Below are positions 1 to 12,669 of a stretch of DNA of 64,000 bases, piece by piece. The position numbers and the translations under genes are program-made. The first letter of the stretch is position 1; each line of letters starts with the position of its first letter. Source of the DNA: Sebastes aleutianus (taxonomy: Eukaryota > Chordata > Actinopteri > Perciformes > Sebastidae); the NCBI GenBank assembly GCA_916700875.1, contig CAKAKS010000062.1, positions 6,908,373 through 6,972,372 of the forward strand. Reading direction: 5' to 3'. The notes beneath the pieces are model-generated. The model made no database searches. It worked only from the letters and a program-made list of their open reading frames with translations, and had not been told where the DNA came from.

Positions 1-1003
1 CGCTGTTGTGATCAGATACAGCTGATGAGCCACTTTGATGTGCAGTATCTGGCTCAAATTCAGCTCGCGAAAATGGTCGCTATGACAGCGCACAAGCAAC
101 ACTTTATGTCGAAAACAGCTGTGTTAATGTATAATTACGGCTCATTATTTTCAGCTTTTATTAACTCCTTACCGTTCCGCCCACTTTTTCGAGAGGGGTA
201 GATCAACAGTAGATGTCACATAGAAGTGGTGTACATCATCTGAAAGCTGGGAACCTGAAGATTAATTTGAGAAGCAGCTCAGCACTATGTGACAAGTTGT
301 TCTATTCATAAATCAGAAGTAAACATGTATTAGTTCATTCTGTATGTGGGCTTAGAACATTATAGAAGGGTTGCAGCAATTTTTGGGTTGATACCATTTG
401 TTAGATAGATTTGATGCTAAATTTAACCGTTTTTCCTACTTGAGAATTTGATGAAAATGATCAAAAATCCCTCCAAAATACCACATTAAGACACCAAGAC
501 CTTGAGGAACACCATAGAAAAAGCCATGATGTGATTTGGTATCAAAATTATTTTAACATTTGGAGATTTCTGCAATAATTGCATTGTTTGGCGATTGGAT
601 TGCGCACACTTCTGTTCTGGCTCAGAAACCCCCTTATTGTCAATCTAGCTAGGAAAGCCATCCATCCTCTGAATGCCCTAGGTCTCTAGTTTGTGGCTGT
701 AAAGTTTTATGAGGCTGTGATTATCCTAGAGGTCACTACAGGTCATTTTATACAGTGAGGTCACATTTCAAAAAATGGTCTCACTAAAATAAAATGGCTA
801 ATATGGGGACTTACATCATCACACATTAATACAGTTGGGCTCATTGGATCCACAAGAGTCTCAGCTTTACAGTGATACCCAATTTATGTAATTCCAAGAC
901 TGTTTAGGGACCCCAGTATGCAGAAATATTCAAACACACCATTTTTAGAATAGGCAAAAAACACACATTTGTACTACATGCAAAAAACTGCATAATTTTT
1001 GCC

Positions 1004-1262
1004 CACACTGCATGTGATTATCATAAAGTGGGCATGTCTGTAAAGGGGAGACTCGTGGGTACCCATAGAGTTCATTTACATTCACATATCTCGAGGTCAG
1101 AGGTCAAGGGACCTTATTTAGCCTACTTCGCGATGAGCTAGCATGACCTGGTTGGTATCAATAGATTCCTTAGGTTTTCTAGTTTCATATGATACCAGTA
1201 TCAGTATCTTCACTCTAGCCTTAAAACTGAGCCAACAACAACCTCTGAAAGACCGAATAGCA
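1004..1262 (+). repeat. Dispersed repeat R1, half copy
   Basis: This matches the second half of the repeat that is complete, in reverse orientation, at 47115-47757. Shared blocks include GATTATCATAAAGTGGGCAT and TAGTTTCATATGATACCAGT. Family unknown to me. Confidence 0.75.
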
Positions 1263-3101
1263 TCTGTCAGATGGTTAAGAGGTTGAAAATGGAAAACTAT
1301 AAATATCTGCATTGATGAGGAAAAGAACATCAATAATACAAAACATCTGCGGTGAATTCAGATTTTCAAACTGCTTTTATGTTGTTTTTTTTACTTACTA
1401 AGAGGGACTGAAGTGCAAAATCGGCAGCTCATTTGTGTTTTCTCCCCATTTTTCTCTTCAGTTTTTATTTTGGAAGCACTTTCTGAGCTGTCAACATCAC
1501 AAGAGGACCTAATTCTCTTAAACTGCGGTAAACAAAGTCCTTATGCTGCAGAAAATATAACAATTTTGGGTGCGTAGGGAATCTGTGGGAAAATTGCTTT
1601 AAACTTTTTCTGGTCATTAAAACAAAAATCCCTCTATTGTTCTGTGAGAATCTGCAAAAAAAACAAAAACACTGAGCCTAAAGGAACATATATCTAGAAA
1701 CACTGACAGTTGTAATCTAGGCACTTAAATTAGTAATCTAAATTAAGCAATATCACACAGGCACTGTACGGTTAACCTCAATTAGTCACCATACACTGTG
1801 CTGAATCCTTATGATGTTATCTCACTTATGGCCTACGCTGGCTATTTTTTTTTTATCAATGTTGCTGTTTTTGCGTTTCATCTTAAAGCATAGAAACAAA
1901 GGCACATCAATCAGAAAGCTGCAGGGTGAGAGAGCATCAGCACTTATGGAAAGGCTCAACCTGAGACTGGCAGCATAATAAGGCTCTTTGTTGGAGCTTC
2001 GAGGAAAAAAAGACAGCTTTGATTTCAAGTTTTTTTTTTTTTTTTTTTACACTTCACAAAGCCCTGCACAGACCTGTCATTACTCCCACTGTTCAGGCTG
2101 CTGGATTACAGACACAATTGACCCCCGATATGACATTTGCTGAATTATTTCGGGTTACTGATCACACAATGTTTGCAGGGAGAAACAAGGTGAAATTACC
2201 TGGTGACTGTTAATGTGCTCTGTCAAGTGAAGCCTACTAGACATAATTGATTTAACACCGCCATCTGCAAAATATCTCACACAACAGCACTCACATCCTG
2301 CATGTTAAACCATCTCTTGTTGTGGATCTGTCTCTGGATCACAACACTACTTGGTGGCAGCGTGTGTGCGTTACATTACTTCTCCACTCTGCTGACAGAA
2401 CTTGCTAAAGCTGACAAGCTGCAGCTACCTCTGCCCTCCTTATTCTCTCCCTCTGTTTTCTCACTCCGTCCTCACCCCCTCATCCACGGCTCCTCAGGTG
2501 TTGAGGCACCATGCTCTGTCGCCGGCTAATTACCCGTGTCGCTCTGGGAGCAGATGAGATCCCCCCAGGCGGAAGTGACAGCTGTCTTTGCCGCGTTGCA
2601 AACTGCCGTAGGGCCCTCCCCTCAGGGTGCGACAAGTGCCGGTGTTACTGACAGAAGTGATGTCACGGCCGCTTCAATCGCCACCTCAATTACAGTGAAC
2701 CCAGGACTGTACTTCTTCTCTTCTTCAATTACTACCGCTCTCCGTTTACACCGATCTTTCTTCTTCTCTTCGTGACTGAACTTCCTGTCAACAAGTTTCA
2801 AACTCACATCTCAATGTCTGCACTGCTACCATTTCTCTTTTTTATAGATGACGCTTTTGTCTAAGACTTACACAGAGGACGAATGATGCAATACAATAAT
2901 ATCAAAATGATATTTATGGAAAGTGGTTGCATCTTGAAATGTGTATGTTTCAACATATACTGTAGACCCTTTTACAGCTTGCAAACAATGATGAAGTGTG
3001 CGCACGCAGTTTGGCAACAAAAGTACAGCGATAGCAATAGCTTGTCAAGCTATGCAAGGGCATTAACCACCAAAGATCGCGAAAGCAACCTAAACACTTG
3101 T

Positions 3102-3427
3102 GGGGCGGCTGTGGCTCAGAGGTTGTCCACCAATCGGAAGGTCAGTGGTTCTATCCCGGCTCCTCCAGTCCACATGTCCAAGTGGCCTTGGGCAAGATAC
3201 AGATATATATATATGTACTCAAATTGCTACTGAAGGCTGTGCCATCGGTGTGTATATGTGTTAAATTAGATCCTGATGGGCAGGTTGTCACCTTGCATGG
3301 CAGCCTCTGCCATCAGTGTATGAATGTGTGTGTGTGAATGGATGAATGCTGACATGTAGTGTAAAGCTCTTTGAGTGGCCGGAAGACTAGAAAGGCGCTA
3401 TATAAATGCAAGTCCATTTACCATTTA
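3102..3427 (+). mobile_element. tRNA-derived SINE
   Basis: The head GGGGCGGCTGTGGCTCAG resembles a Pol III A box, and about 40 bp on, GTGGTTCTATCCCGGCTCC resembles a degenerate B box. The body has the teleost wording TCCACATGTCCAAGTGGCC. The tail ends in GCGCTATATAAATGCAAGTC. I know this layout from fish SINE families. Not a functional tRNA gene. Confidence 0.85.
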
Positions 3428-3751
3428 ACAAAATAACTTTGCAGATTTGTGTGCTATTAGTGAGTGAGTAGAAGACATTAGCAAGTGGCCCAATATTTAG
3501 TTGCCAGATACATGTATTTAGTGGAGAAACCTAGCGTGTAACGTTACGCCGGTGAGATATTACAAGAATACAAGTCACTAGATGCTTACACTACATTATG
3601 TTTGGTCATGTACACAGCATCAGATACCATGACAGACTTAGAGATTAGAGTTTATTGAGTTTTAAAATGGGCGCTACAAGCATGAGCATTTCTGATTGAG
3701 ACCACGGTCCAGTGGTAATCAACACGTTTAATAGCTTGCAGGCAAACCATG

Positions 3752-4052
3752 TTAAAGTGGCAGTAGGCAGTATATTTTTGGCATCATTGGGCAAAAAATC
3801 CATAATAACCTTTCAGCATATTATCAGCCGGCTCTCATAGACAGCAGACCTCAGATCAGCTCTTACTGCTTGTTTTCCTCCGGTCTGTGAAATCCTGCAG
3901 ATGCCGTTAGGAGCACCGGAGGACACAGACGCACATGATTCTTTTCAGGTTACCTGTTTCATGCACTACTGTCACAATATTTTTTTTTTTTTTTTTTACA
4001 AAAATAACTTTTTTAATCATATTTGCTCCAATCTCGCCTACTTCAGCTTTAA
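3752..4052 (+). mobile_element. MITE-A, internally deleted copy (TTAA borders)
   Basis: A 301-bp copy bounded by TTAA at both ends (3752-3755 and 4049-4052). It has the start GGCAGTAGGCAG and the end ATCATATTTGCTCCAATCTC, both shared with the full copy at 51050-51728. About 380 bp of the middle are missing. A T-run lies at 3981-3997. Confidence 0.8.
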
Positions 4053-4468
4053 CTGGTGACTTTCAGCCAAATGCATCGTGTTTGCTCGTAGTGACGGCCG
4101 CTGTTGAAAACACTAACAGAACATACTGTATAGGTGTGCTCATAAAAGCCTGCAATCAATTTTAAATACATACTTATTCACATTGGGCTGAAAGTCACCA
4201 GTTAACACGGTCAGTGGTTAAACCAAAACACCTGTCCATCCAACAGTTGTTGACATACTTCAGTGTGGAGAGAGTGACCATCATTGCCACCGAAACAGAG
4301 TTGCATTACCAGCATCAACGGGGGGAGTTAGGTCATCATTCAACAAGAAGACACCTATCACTGTTTCTGGACAGCTATGCCATCTGCTATGTTTGAATTT
4401 ACCTGTCTTCTTTGTAAAACACACTTTTGAGAAAAGTAATATAAAATAGGTTTATAATTGTCATCTGC

Positions 4469-5513
4469 TATGTTCACACTGCAAGCCTCAGCTCAATTCT
4501 GATTTATTGTTCAGATCCGATTTTTTTGTTTGGCTGTTCGCATTATTTTTTAAATGTGGCCAATATCAGATTCCAGTGTGAACTGGTCACAATTATGAAC
4601 TGACCCGCATGCGCAAAATACAATAACAAAGGCGTCACACGTAGCACACTGTTGTATGGAAGTAAACATGGAGGCCACTGAAGCCAGCTTTTTCATGGTT
4701 TCATTTATAAGATGATGAGCAATAACATTGCATGATAACAAGGACGGGGATAAGGAGAAAGAGGGCAATGGCTGCTACTTCTGTGTGGAGGTGCGTGTGG
4801 ATGACTCAGAAGTGGCAGGATCATGACATGAATGGTTTCACAGTACAGAATTGTGACAAATGTTGATCTAGACTGACGTAAAAGTTGTATGAATGTCGAT
4901 GTGACTGTTCAGACTGAGGTCACACTGCAAAACATTAGATCTGTAAATAGGCATTAACGTAACATAATATTGATTCATATTTGATCAGCGCTGCCTAGTT
5001 TGACCATTTGGTCGGAGTTCGCGAGTGTTTGACAGCCGGCTCTCATAGACGACAGATGGACAGTGGACCTCAGATCTACTCTTACCGCATGTTTTCCTCC
5101 GGTATGTGAAATCTTGCATATGCCGTTAGGAGCACCAGAGGTCACAGAGGCACATGTTTTTTCAGGTTACCGGTTTCATGTACTACTGTCAGAACATAGC
5201 GACCATTTTATAAAAAATAACTTTTTTTAATCATATTTGCTCCAATCTCGCCTCCTTCAGCTTTAAGCCATTTGTGGTCTTTCTCCCCTTTATTATTCTA
5301 CATGACATTGCAGTCAATACAGACTACATGGCGTGAAAATGACACACCTAAAGCAAGAAAGGCGTTCTTATTACACGCTTTTGCCTTGCACATTATCGTG
5401 TCATTCAAACATCTTTTTGTGCGACCGGGCTGTGTGATTTGTGCTGTTCACACGATTATGAAAAAAACTGATCTGAGTCAGATATGTGCAAAAGATTTGG
5501 GCGTGAACCTAGC
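4469..5513. mobile_element. hAT-like non-autonomous element interrupted by MITE-A
   Basis: The left end reads CTATGTTCACACTGCAAG and the right end, in reverse complement, GGCTAGGTTCACGCCC. These give imperfect inverted ends. The interior has the TCAGATCCGATTTTTTTG wording I associate with teleost hAT-type MITEs. Positions about 4945-5266 are a truncated MITE-A copy that ends in CTTTAA. Superfamily is inferred. Confidence 0.6.
4945..5266 (+). mobile_element. MITE-A fragment (3' part)
   Basis: It shares GATTCATATTTGATCAGCGC and the TTTGCTCCAATCTCGCC end with the copies at 3752 and 51050. The 5' half is absent and it terminates at TTAA (5263-5266). Confidence 0.8.
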
Positions 5514-7548
5514 CATAATAAGTAGCAACAGGCTGATGTAAAAAAAAAATCAGCCTCATAATAATTACATTAACTGAACAATCCCAACTACTCCCGGAAG
5601 GATGTGATCAGTTCATCCCTTGAGAACATTTTGCAGTGTGTGAGAAAGACTCAAACGTCTTTGTTTAGAGACGGCAGCTCAGCGGAGCATCAGCAGGATC
5701 TTGTAGAGGAAAGACTCCGGCTGAAGGAGGGATGTGTGAGCAAAACTGATTTGTCTGAGCAGGACAGCAAAGGAAAGACGCCGAGCCAAAGTGACTACTC
5801 AGTGAAGCCACCAGAGAGCATGAAGGTTGCCAATTAGACTCAATTATGTGATGCAAGCCAACAGCTTGACTCCCACAGTAACCGAGCTCCCGTTGTGGCT
5901 AATCTGTCTGTCGGCGAAAAACGCTAAACATATCAACAACCCCGTCCGCGTTCAGAACCACAGCAGGCCGTTCAGTGGTATTAAGCTCCTCTCCGAAAGG
6001 CCTGGGTGGGAAAGTGAAGAGCAGGAAATGTAAATAGATAAAAGCCTGAGGGAATCTGTGGGAGCACAACCCACATAACGATCTGTCAATTTGATAGCGT
6101 GTGGGAGAGTAAGGGATGGAGAGAAAATGTTCCCCCCTTTTTCTATTCATTAATAGTCACAGCGAGGGGATTTGTGGATGTTCAGCATCTGCCATTAACT
6201 GGCCGATTCAAGATGGCCATAAAAAACAGAGTGGGATACGTACACTGGGTTGCGTTTGGTGGGGAGAGGGAATGCGGTCTGAGCCTGATAATAAATCCAC
6301 TTGCCTTCAATTTCAGCTTTCCATTATATTTTTCTCTAAGGCTGAACATTTAATTTCCTGATGAATAGAGACCAATATCAGCCCTAATGGAACGCCACTG
6401 CATACTTATATAAATATACACATACCAGTAAAATCACTCAATAAAGTCTCTCTCTATGCACGCACACGCTATAGACTATATTCATCTGTCGGAAAGTATT
6501 AGCCCTGACCTTGACCGATGCTTCTTTGTGAGTCTTCTGCAATTTTTTTTAAACATTTCTGATGGTATTCCCGGTAGAGACAGACTGCAGTGATTCACCA
6601 CGACACCAATTAGTGGGGTAAATAATAGCACGGCCGGCAGAAGCATTCCCACTGCGGCATCCTCCCCACCTCACTGATCTCCCTAGTCTATTCTTATCAA
6701 GGCAGCTTTTCTTCACACGTTTGCGATCAAAGGGCAGCTCTAACTCATCAATGCCCTCACCTCTTCCCTACAGCAATGGATACAGTGCTCAATAACATGA
6801 GCACATTATCATCAGCCTGTCTGCTTCAGCTTCACATCACCCACTGGCAGAGAAGAATTGACAGCAAATCCCGTCTTGTACACAGTCATTTTCCTGACCA
6901 GCCAGCGTGAAGCAGTTCTGAAAGATCACCGGAAAATGTCCGAGACAGGACTGGAACCCGACTGCCTCTTATTGCACCTCGCCAGTTCCAAATCAATAGC
7001 CTTATATTTTTAGATGAAACCACCTCGTCTGTCTGACTGGAAGGCACGTTGCGTAAATATGTATGTGTGTGTGTCCACTGGTATAAGCACTTTGTGTTTG
7101 TGATGGCAAGCGACAAGCCTGTTATCGCTCCGTAGCTCTGGTGAGCTGCGGCAGGAAGGAGGTGCACAAACTGTAGAGATGCTGTCAAGCCCTCAGGCTG
7201 AAACGGCACTCTGCAGGAAGGAGAGATAGCTTATCTGTGTGTGGCCAAAGGTGATCGGAAAAACAGTGTGTGGGCAACAACGGTGCGGCGGTCGGGGCTT
7301 GATGATCCCTCGCAGAGCGTGCAGAACGGACAAATCAAAAGCGTTTCCATTCAACGAATAAGAATAATAAGAATAAAACATTAAAACAACAGATGATTCC
7401 TGCGCTGATGCCCCACAGAATTTCCCATTAAATATGGATGGGAGAAACATGACCACACAAAGCTGAATATTGCACATCGACTGAAGCCTACAGCTTGAAA
7501 AAAACATGAGAAAACAACATGATCAGAGAGGAATAAATCTAAACGTAC

Positions 7549-7718
7549 CCGTGCAGCTCCTTGAGAGAAACCGAGACCTTGAGGTCGTGTCCCAGCACGT
7601 GGAGGGCTGTGAGGATGTCGGCCCATTGCACCATCTCGCCCAGAGGACCCCCCTTCAGCACTTTGGGACTGAAGACATCCCCAGACTCCTCCGTCAGAAA
7701 GCCCACATGAACTAGAAT
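7549..7718 (-). CDS. mgat5b: mgat5b coding exon 8 (catalytic domain start)
   Basis: The acceptor ATTCAG is used instead of the nearer TTCTAG because it keeps phase 0 and yields ILVHVGFLTEESGDVFSPKV. The exon continues with LKGGPLGEMVQWADILTALH and VLGHDLKVSVSLKELH, the conserved start of the GT18 fold. The donor is GTACGT, out phase 2. This is the last exon visible; the next one lies left of the window. Confidence 0.95.
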
Positions 7719-10700
7719 CTGAATGTAGAATGAAAAGGAGAAAAGTCAAGGCAAGAGAAGAGTGCAGAGCACTACGGCATAGTGTTGTGCTCATGCAATG
7801 TGTTAAACCATTTCAGCGCTGTTATTGTAGAGAACAAGCCATTATTTAGATCATTTTTTTATTTTTATATTCAGACAATCTCCATTCCTGCGTGGTGAAT
7901 AATTGAGATTTTTGTGAGAGCAATTTTCACAAACGCTTCAGAGGAATAAATTCAGATATTTGGCATGGATCTGTGGTGGCAAATTTTAAATATAATTGAG
8001 TATCCAATGAAAGCAGAGTGACAGCATAGTCACACCAATGCAACTCCTAAGACATGCAATCAACTGTGCACGTAGTTGAAATGAAAATTGACCCGCTGAG
8101 GGCTAATTGATATGCAAAACGATACACGAGCGGTTTAATTGCCGATGTGGAAGGATGGAATTTCCAGGCTGTTAATTATGTAATGAAATTAGTTTTTTTC
8201 AACAGGTGGCAGAATTGGGTTTTTTTTTTCTCAATTAATTTTTTTGAAAAAAAAACATTTTATTCATCCACTAGACCGCACATTTATTCAGCTATTTGTT
8301 TAGTGGTGTGAGAGTGAATTCACTCACACACCATTTACTGTAGATATCAACATGAACCCCTCCAACACCTGTTTGGACAGACATACCAGTCGTCACGCTG
8401 TCCTTAGTCTTCCAATTGGCAAACAGAAAAGACATCTGAACCATCCCCCAAAATCAATTTCTTAATAGAGGTCAACAAGGCCTGGTTTAAAAAGATGTTA
8501 ATGAGGTTTAGTGAGATCAAGTTAAATTAGCAGCTGGATTTCACTGGTGGTCCAGTACGTATCTGACTGGGATAAATTGGTTTTCAAATGGGTGCTTTTC
8601 AGACTTAAATCTTATAACTAGATATGGTTCAATACCATTTTTATTCAGTTCTGCTACCAATTCCAATCCAATCCAATATTTCATCTCCTACACTGCTGAC
8701 ACAAAGGATTTCCCCCGTGTGAGCCGCAAAGCTGTTTAGTCTGCAGCGCTGTACACATGTATGACACATGTCAGATGTAAAACTCACCGCCCGAACAACC
8801 ATGCCAAATGTGGTCGGGCAGAAATATCCCGTTTGGTGGAGGACAGGAAGGGAATAAATAGAAAATAAACAGGGCTCAAATATTTTACCGTTGAATACTG
8901 TGAAAAGACTCGTGATGGTTTGAAGTCCAAATGAAATCACATTTAGTTATTTTCTTTGCAGTCAAAATAAAGTTTTTTTTAAATTATTAGTGGCAAATGG
9001 TTTTTATTATTGGAAGGAAGAAAAAAAAAAGTCTTTGGGGAAAGATAGAAATGCCCCCTTTGCTCTCAGTGACAAAAGTGTTAGTGGTTTGATTGACGGC
9101 AGCTGGCAGGCTGAGAGAAAGTCTTGTGTCAAAGTCTGTTTTCCCCTCGAACAGAGTCTCACTCCTGTTAAAATTATTCTCCCATACCGGCAGGAGAACC
9201 GGAGACAAAGTAAACAAACTTTACTGGCAGATAGTTTGTTGTTAGGAGTGGTGCTGAAGAGTGAGGACGGCACCAGCATCTAAATGGACCGTAGTGACAT
9301 TTGCAGGTATGTTTACTGTAAATGCTGTTTAATGAAGTAAGCAGCCACCTAGCCTGCAAACTGTTTGTTTGGTCACTCATCATCACGTTCAAATCATTGT
9401 GCTTCCAACCTGATCAAATTAACCAACACGCCACTGATGATTCACGACTCAATCATCAAATGGATACCAAGAGTATTAGAGGGTAAAGTAGGAGCTGGTT
9501 GTTAACGCTTAAAGCGCAGTGCACACTAAGGACGGCAAGACAGATCAGGAAGCAGAAAAAAACATGTTAGTCTGGCTAACACGTTCCATATAACATCTCT
9601 CTTCTCCTCAAATCTTTGTAATTCTGTGTTTCTGTTTCAGTGATGGAAGCCAAGCCTTCAGCGTCTGGTTAATGGACAGCAACTATTACTGTCAAACACA
9701 CCAAAGCAGGCATTTTGGAAGAGTTATTAACAGAACTGGCTTTGATTTATCCAACTGAAAACTGGCCGATGAAAGAAACTGATGAAAAACCTCACACACG
9801 CACACACACGGCAGAACGCCAGGAAACCGTCAACTGGTTTACAAAAAGCAAAACACTACAAATTAAAGTCTTTCATTCCTCGTGTTTCATTTAAGCTTTT
9901 GGAGTATCAAGCCGCTTTTCAGCTACAGAGGTTTTTTTTGTGGAGAGCTGTCTATATGTTCTGAGTGAAACGGTTTGGTGAAACTGAGATCTACTATACA
10001 GTCCTCAGTCTCTTCACTATGAGAAGAAAACCTACACATAATAAAACACTGTGCTTTATTAATATGATACTCTGTAAACGAGTCACAGATGTCACAGATG
10101 AACAGGGCTTCAGGCAAAAGAGACATGAAACGCCCCAGGTAAGGTTAGGTTTTTGTTTTTATAGACCTATTCATTGCCATTCTGTTGCTAAGGCAACAGC
10201 TTTGGTCCAAGTTTACTTCCTGTCAGCTACTGCATGAACAAACATTACAACAGGAAATACACAGGGGCCTATTTTAGAATTTTTATGTAATGAATCCTTT
10301 TATACATATTGAAATTATCAGGTTACTCTATATTTCCTACATGCAGTGTTTGTTTGTTAGCAGGAGTTGAGTATACAGTATGTTCCTATAGGGTGCTGAC
10401 TTTGACATCAGATTTAAAGGTAAAAAGAACAAAACAACGACAATATGATGTAAGATGTAAAGAGGGGAGAAAATTAACTTTGTGCAGTCAAATAGCTTGG
10501 TCATAATTGAATTAACATTAGGGCACTCACAAGTGACAGTTAAAAAAAAGAATAGTCAAAATTAGGGCGGTCAATTGATACAAATATTTAATGGCGATTA
10601 ATCACATGATTGTTCATAGTTAATCGCAAATTAATCGCACATGTTTTATCTGTTCCAAATGTACCCTAAAAGGAGATTTGTCAAGTACTTAATAATCTTA

Positions 10701-12627
10701 ATTGTCATCATGGGAGTGGGCAAATATGCTTGCTTTATGCAAATGTATGTACATATTTAATATTGGAAATCTATTAACAACACAAAACAATGACAAATAT
10801 TGTCCAGAAACCCTCACAGGTACTGCATTTAGCGTACAAAATATGCTCAAATCATAACATGGCAAACTCAAGCTCAACAGGCAACAGCAGCTGTCAGTGT
10901 TCCACGTCTGAATCGAACCAAAAGAGGCTGAGATATCCTGACTTTTAGTCCCTAGTATGGGTCAAGCTCCCAAAACACTGAATCCTACACTTCCCACGAT
11001 GCAACTGGATAGTCTTCCTTTAGACTTTCCCTGCCTTGTAATGGCCCACTTCTTTCAAACCCCACATCTCCAGTTAGTAAAGCAGGCAAACTGTTAAAAT
11101 GCGAAGTCTCAAGCACATGTCGAGATAACCCTGATGACATCACTGTGACATCATTGGGGTGATTCTTACAGACTTTAGAAAGCTCCTCCACAGCCACAGA
11201 AGATATTATACAAGTGTTTTCATAGGTTGGTTAGTGCTCCTTGAACTGAACTTAATGTGTAAAATGGGTGGAGTGTCCCTTTAATGTTTTGATTTAGATT
11301 TATTTGTCCCCAGAGGGATATTTGTTTCCACAGCCAGTACACAGAAACATACAGGGCGATAAGATAAGATACTGTATATATCATGAACAGGGTTACTGTA
11401 TATTCTCTAGTTAATACATACAGTACTTTCCACATGTGTTCAACAGATGTGAAGGTCTCTATCTTTCAAATTACTGTATGCTCTCATTCACTGCTCACCT
11501 ATAACGTGGGTGTAAAAATAGTGTTGCAATGAGGATGTTGTGGTGTGTGCAACACTATTTCTATACCCACACTATACACTATTTTACAGTGTTAGTCATA
11601 TGTCCGTCAGCGTAAATGCTCCCACATGTCAGGCAGTGATGAGGAACCTTATGTTGTATATAAATGTAAGTGTAGAGTGGATAAGGTAGACTAAAAGCTG
11701 CACACATTATGTTGGAGTTATTTCATTTCTTATAATCTCTGTGGGTCTGAAACCAAGTAGACTGATTGATTGGTTGAGAGTTTAACAGCGGGGTTATTTT
11801 TACCAGTATATTCTGGACCAGAAAAACACTGAGAAGCTCAAAGCAAACGAAGACTGCTGGCACCCCACTGGCAGCATTTCATTTCAAAACCAGACAAATC
11901 ATCATGTGTCATCAACATATCAAAGAGCCGCCAAAACGCAAAAATAACTCGGCAATTGAGGGATGAAAGTGTAGCAGTTTGGATCACCGAGTGTGGGAAG
12001 TTCTGAAACATTTACTGGATATTTCCAACACTTTTTGGGGTTAATTCCTTACAAGTTATAGTGTCTTGTAAAGGCTTTAATATATACACCAGGAGGGGTC
12101 TAATGTCATTTCATCAGACGTCTGTTCCAGCACGCAGCGCTCTTTGACACTTTGTGGAAATGTCCTTGTAATAAATGTCAGCGGTGAAAGAGCACTATAG
12201 CCAATCAATGCCTGCTAGGAGTAACTCTGCATCATTATCTACTTATTGCATGTCTGTAACTCAACATTCACACCGTGTAGCTGAAGATAAACGAGCATGT
12301 TAGTGCAACAAACTCGCTGCTGTTCTGGTAACTTAGCAGCCTAGCATGTGGCCATTAAAAGGCTGTCTGGCTTTCTGATGTTTGATCCAAAACATCCTGT
12401 ACTAAGAGTTTTTTTTTCTCTCTTTCATGCCTAAATTTGGAGTTGAGGAATATGTTTCCAGACTTACAGAAAAAAAATCAGTTGAAAGTGAGAAAAGCAC
12501 TTTTTTTTTTTTACTGGCTCGTCATCTGCAGTCTGTTTGCGACCACAACGCTTTGAAAAGATGAAACCACAACACTGACTTGTTCTCTCATCCCACACTT
12601 TCATCCTCCAGTGTGTGCAGAAGCGTA

Positions 12628-12669
<42 letters not shown>

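Larger units (their letters stand above)
1..7548 (-). other. mgat5b intron 8 (5' part)
   Basis: I see no further mgat5b exon here. The stretch holds a dispersed-repeat half copy (about 1004-1262), a T-run (2029-2048), a SINE (3102-3427), a short MITE (3752-4052) and a nested hAT-like element (4469-5513). Positions 1-1000, 2050-3100 and 5850-7548 show nothing I can name. Confidence 0.7.

Noticed and set aside
5604..5837. 77-codon plus-strand ORF with a polar, protein-like composition
   Set aside because: No homologue recognised, no splice or promoter context, and it lies inside mgat5b intron 8. Kept out of the gene list for lack of support.
6886..7209. 107-codon minus-strand ORF in mgat5b intron 8
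   Set aside because: It does not match mgat5b exon 9 or any family I know, has no splice context, and has the composition of translated non-coding DNA.
7381..7794. 137-codon minus-strand ORF overlapping mgat5b exon 8
   Set aside because: It is in a different frame from the true exon; a shadow of it.
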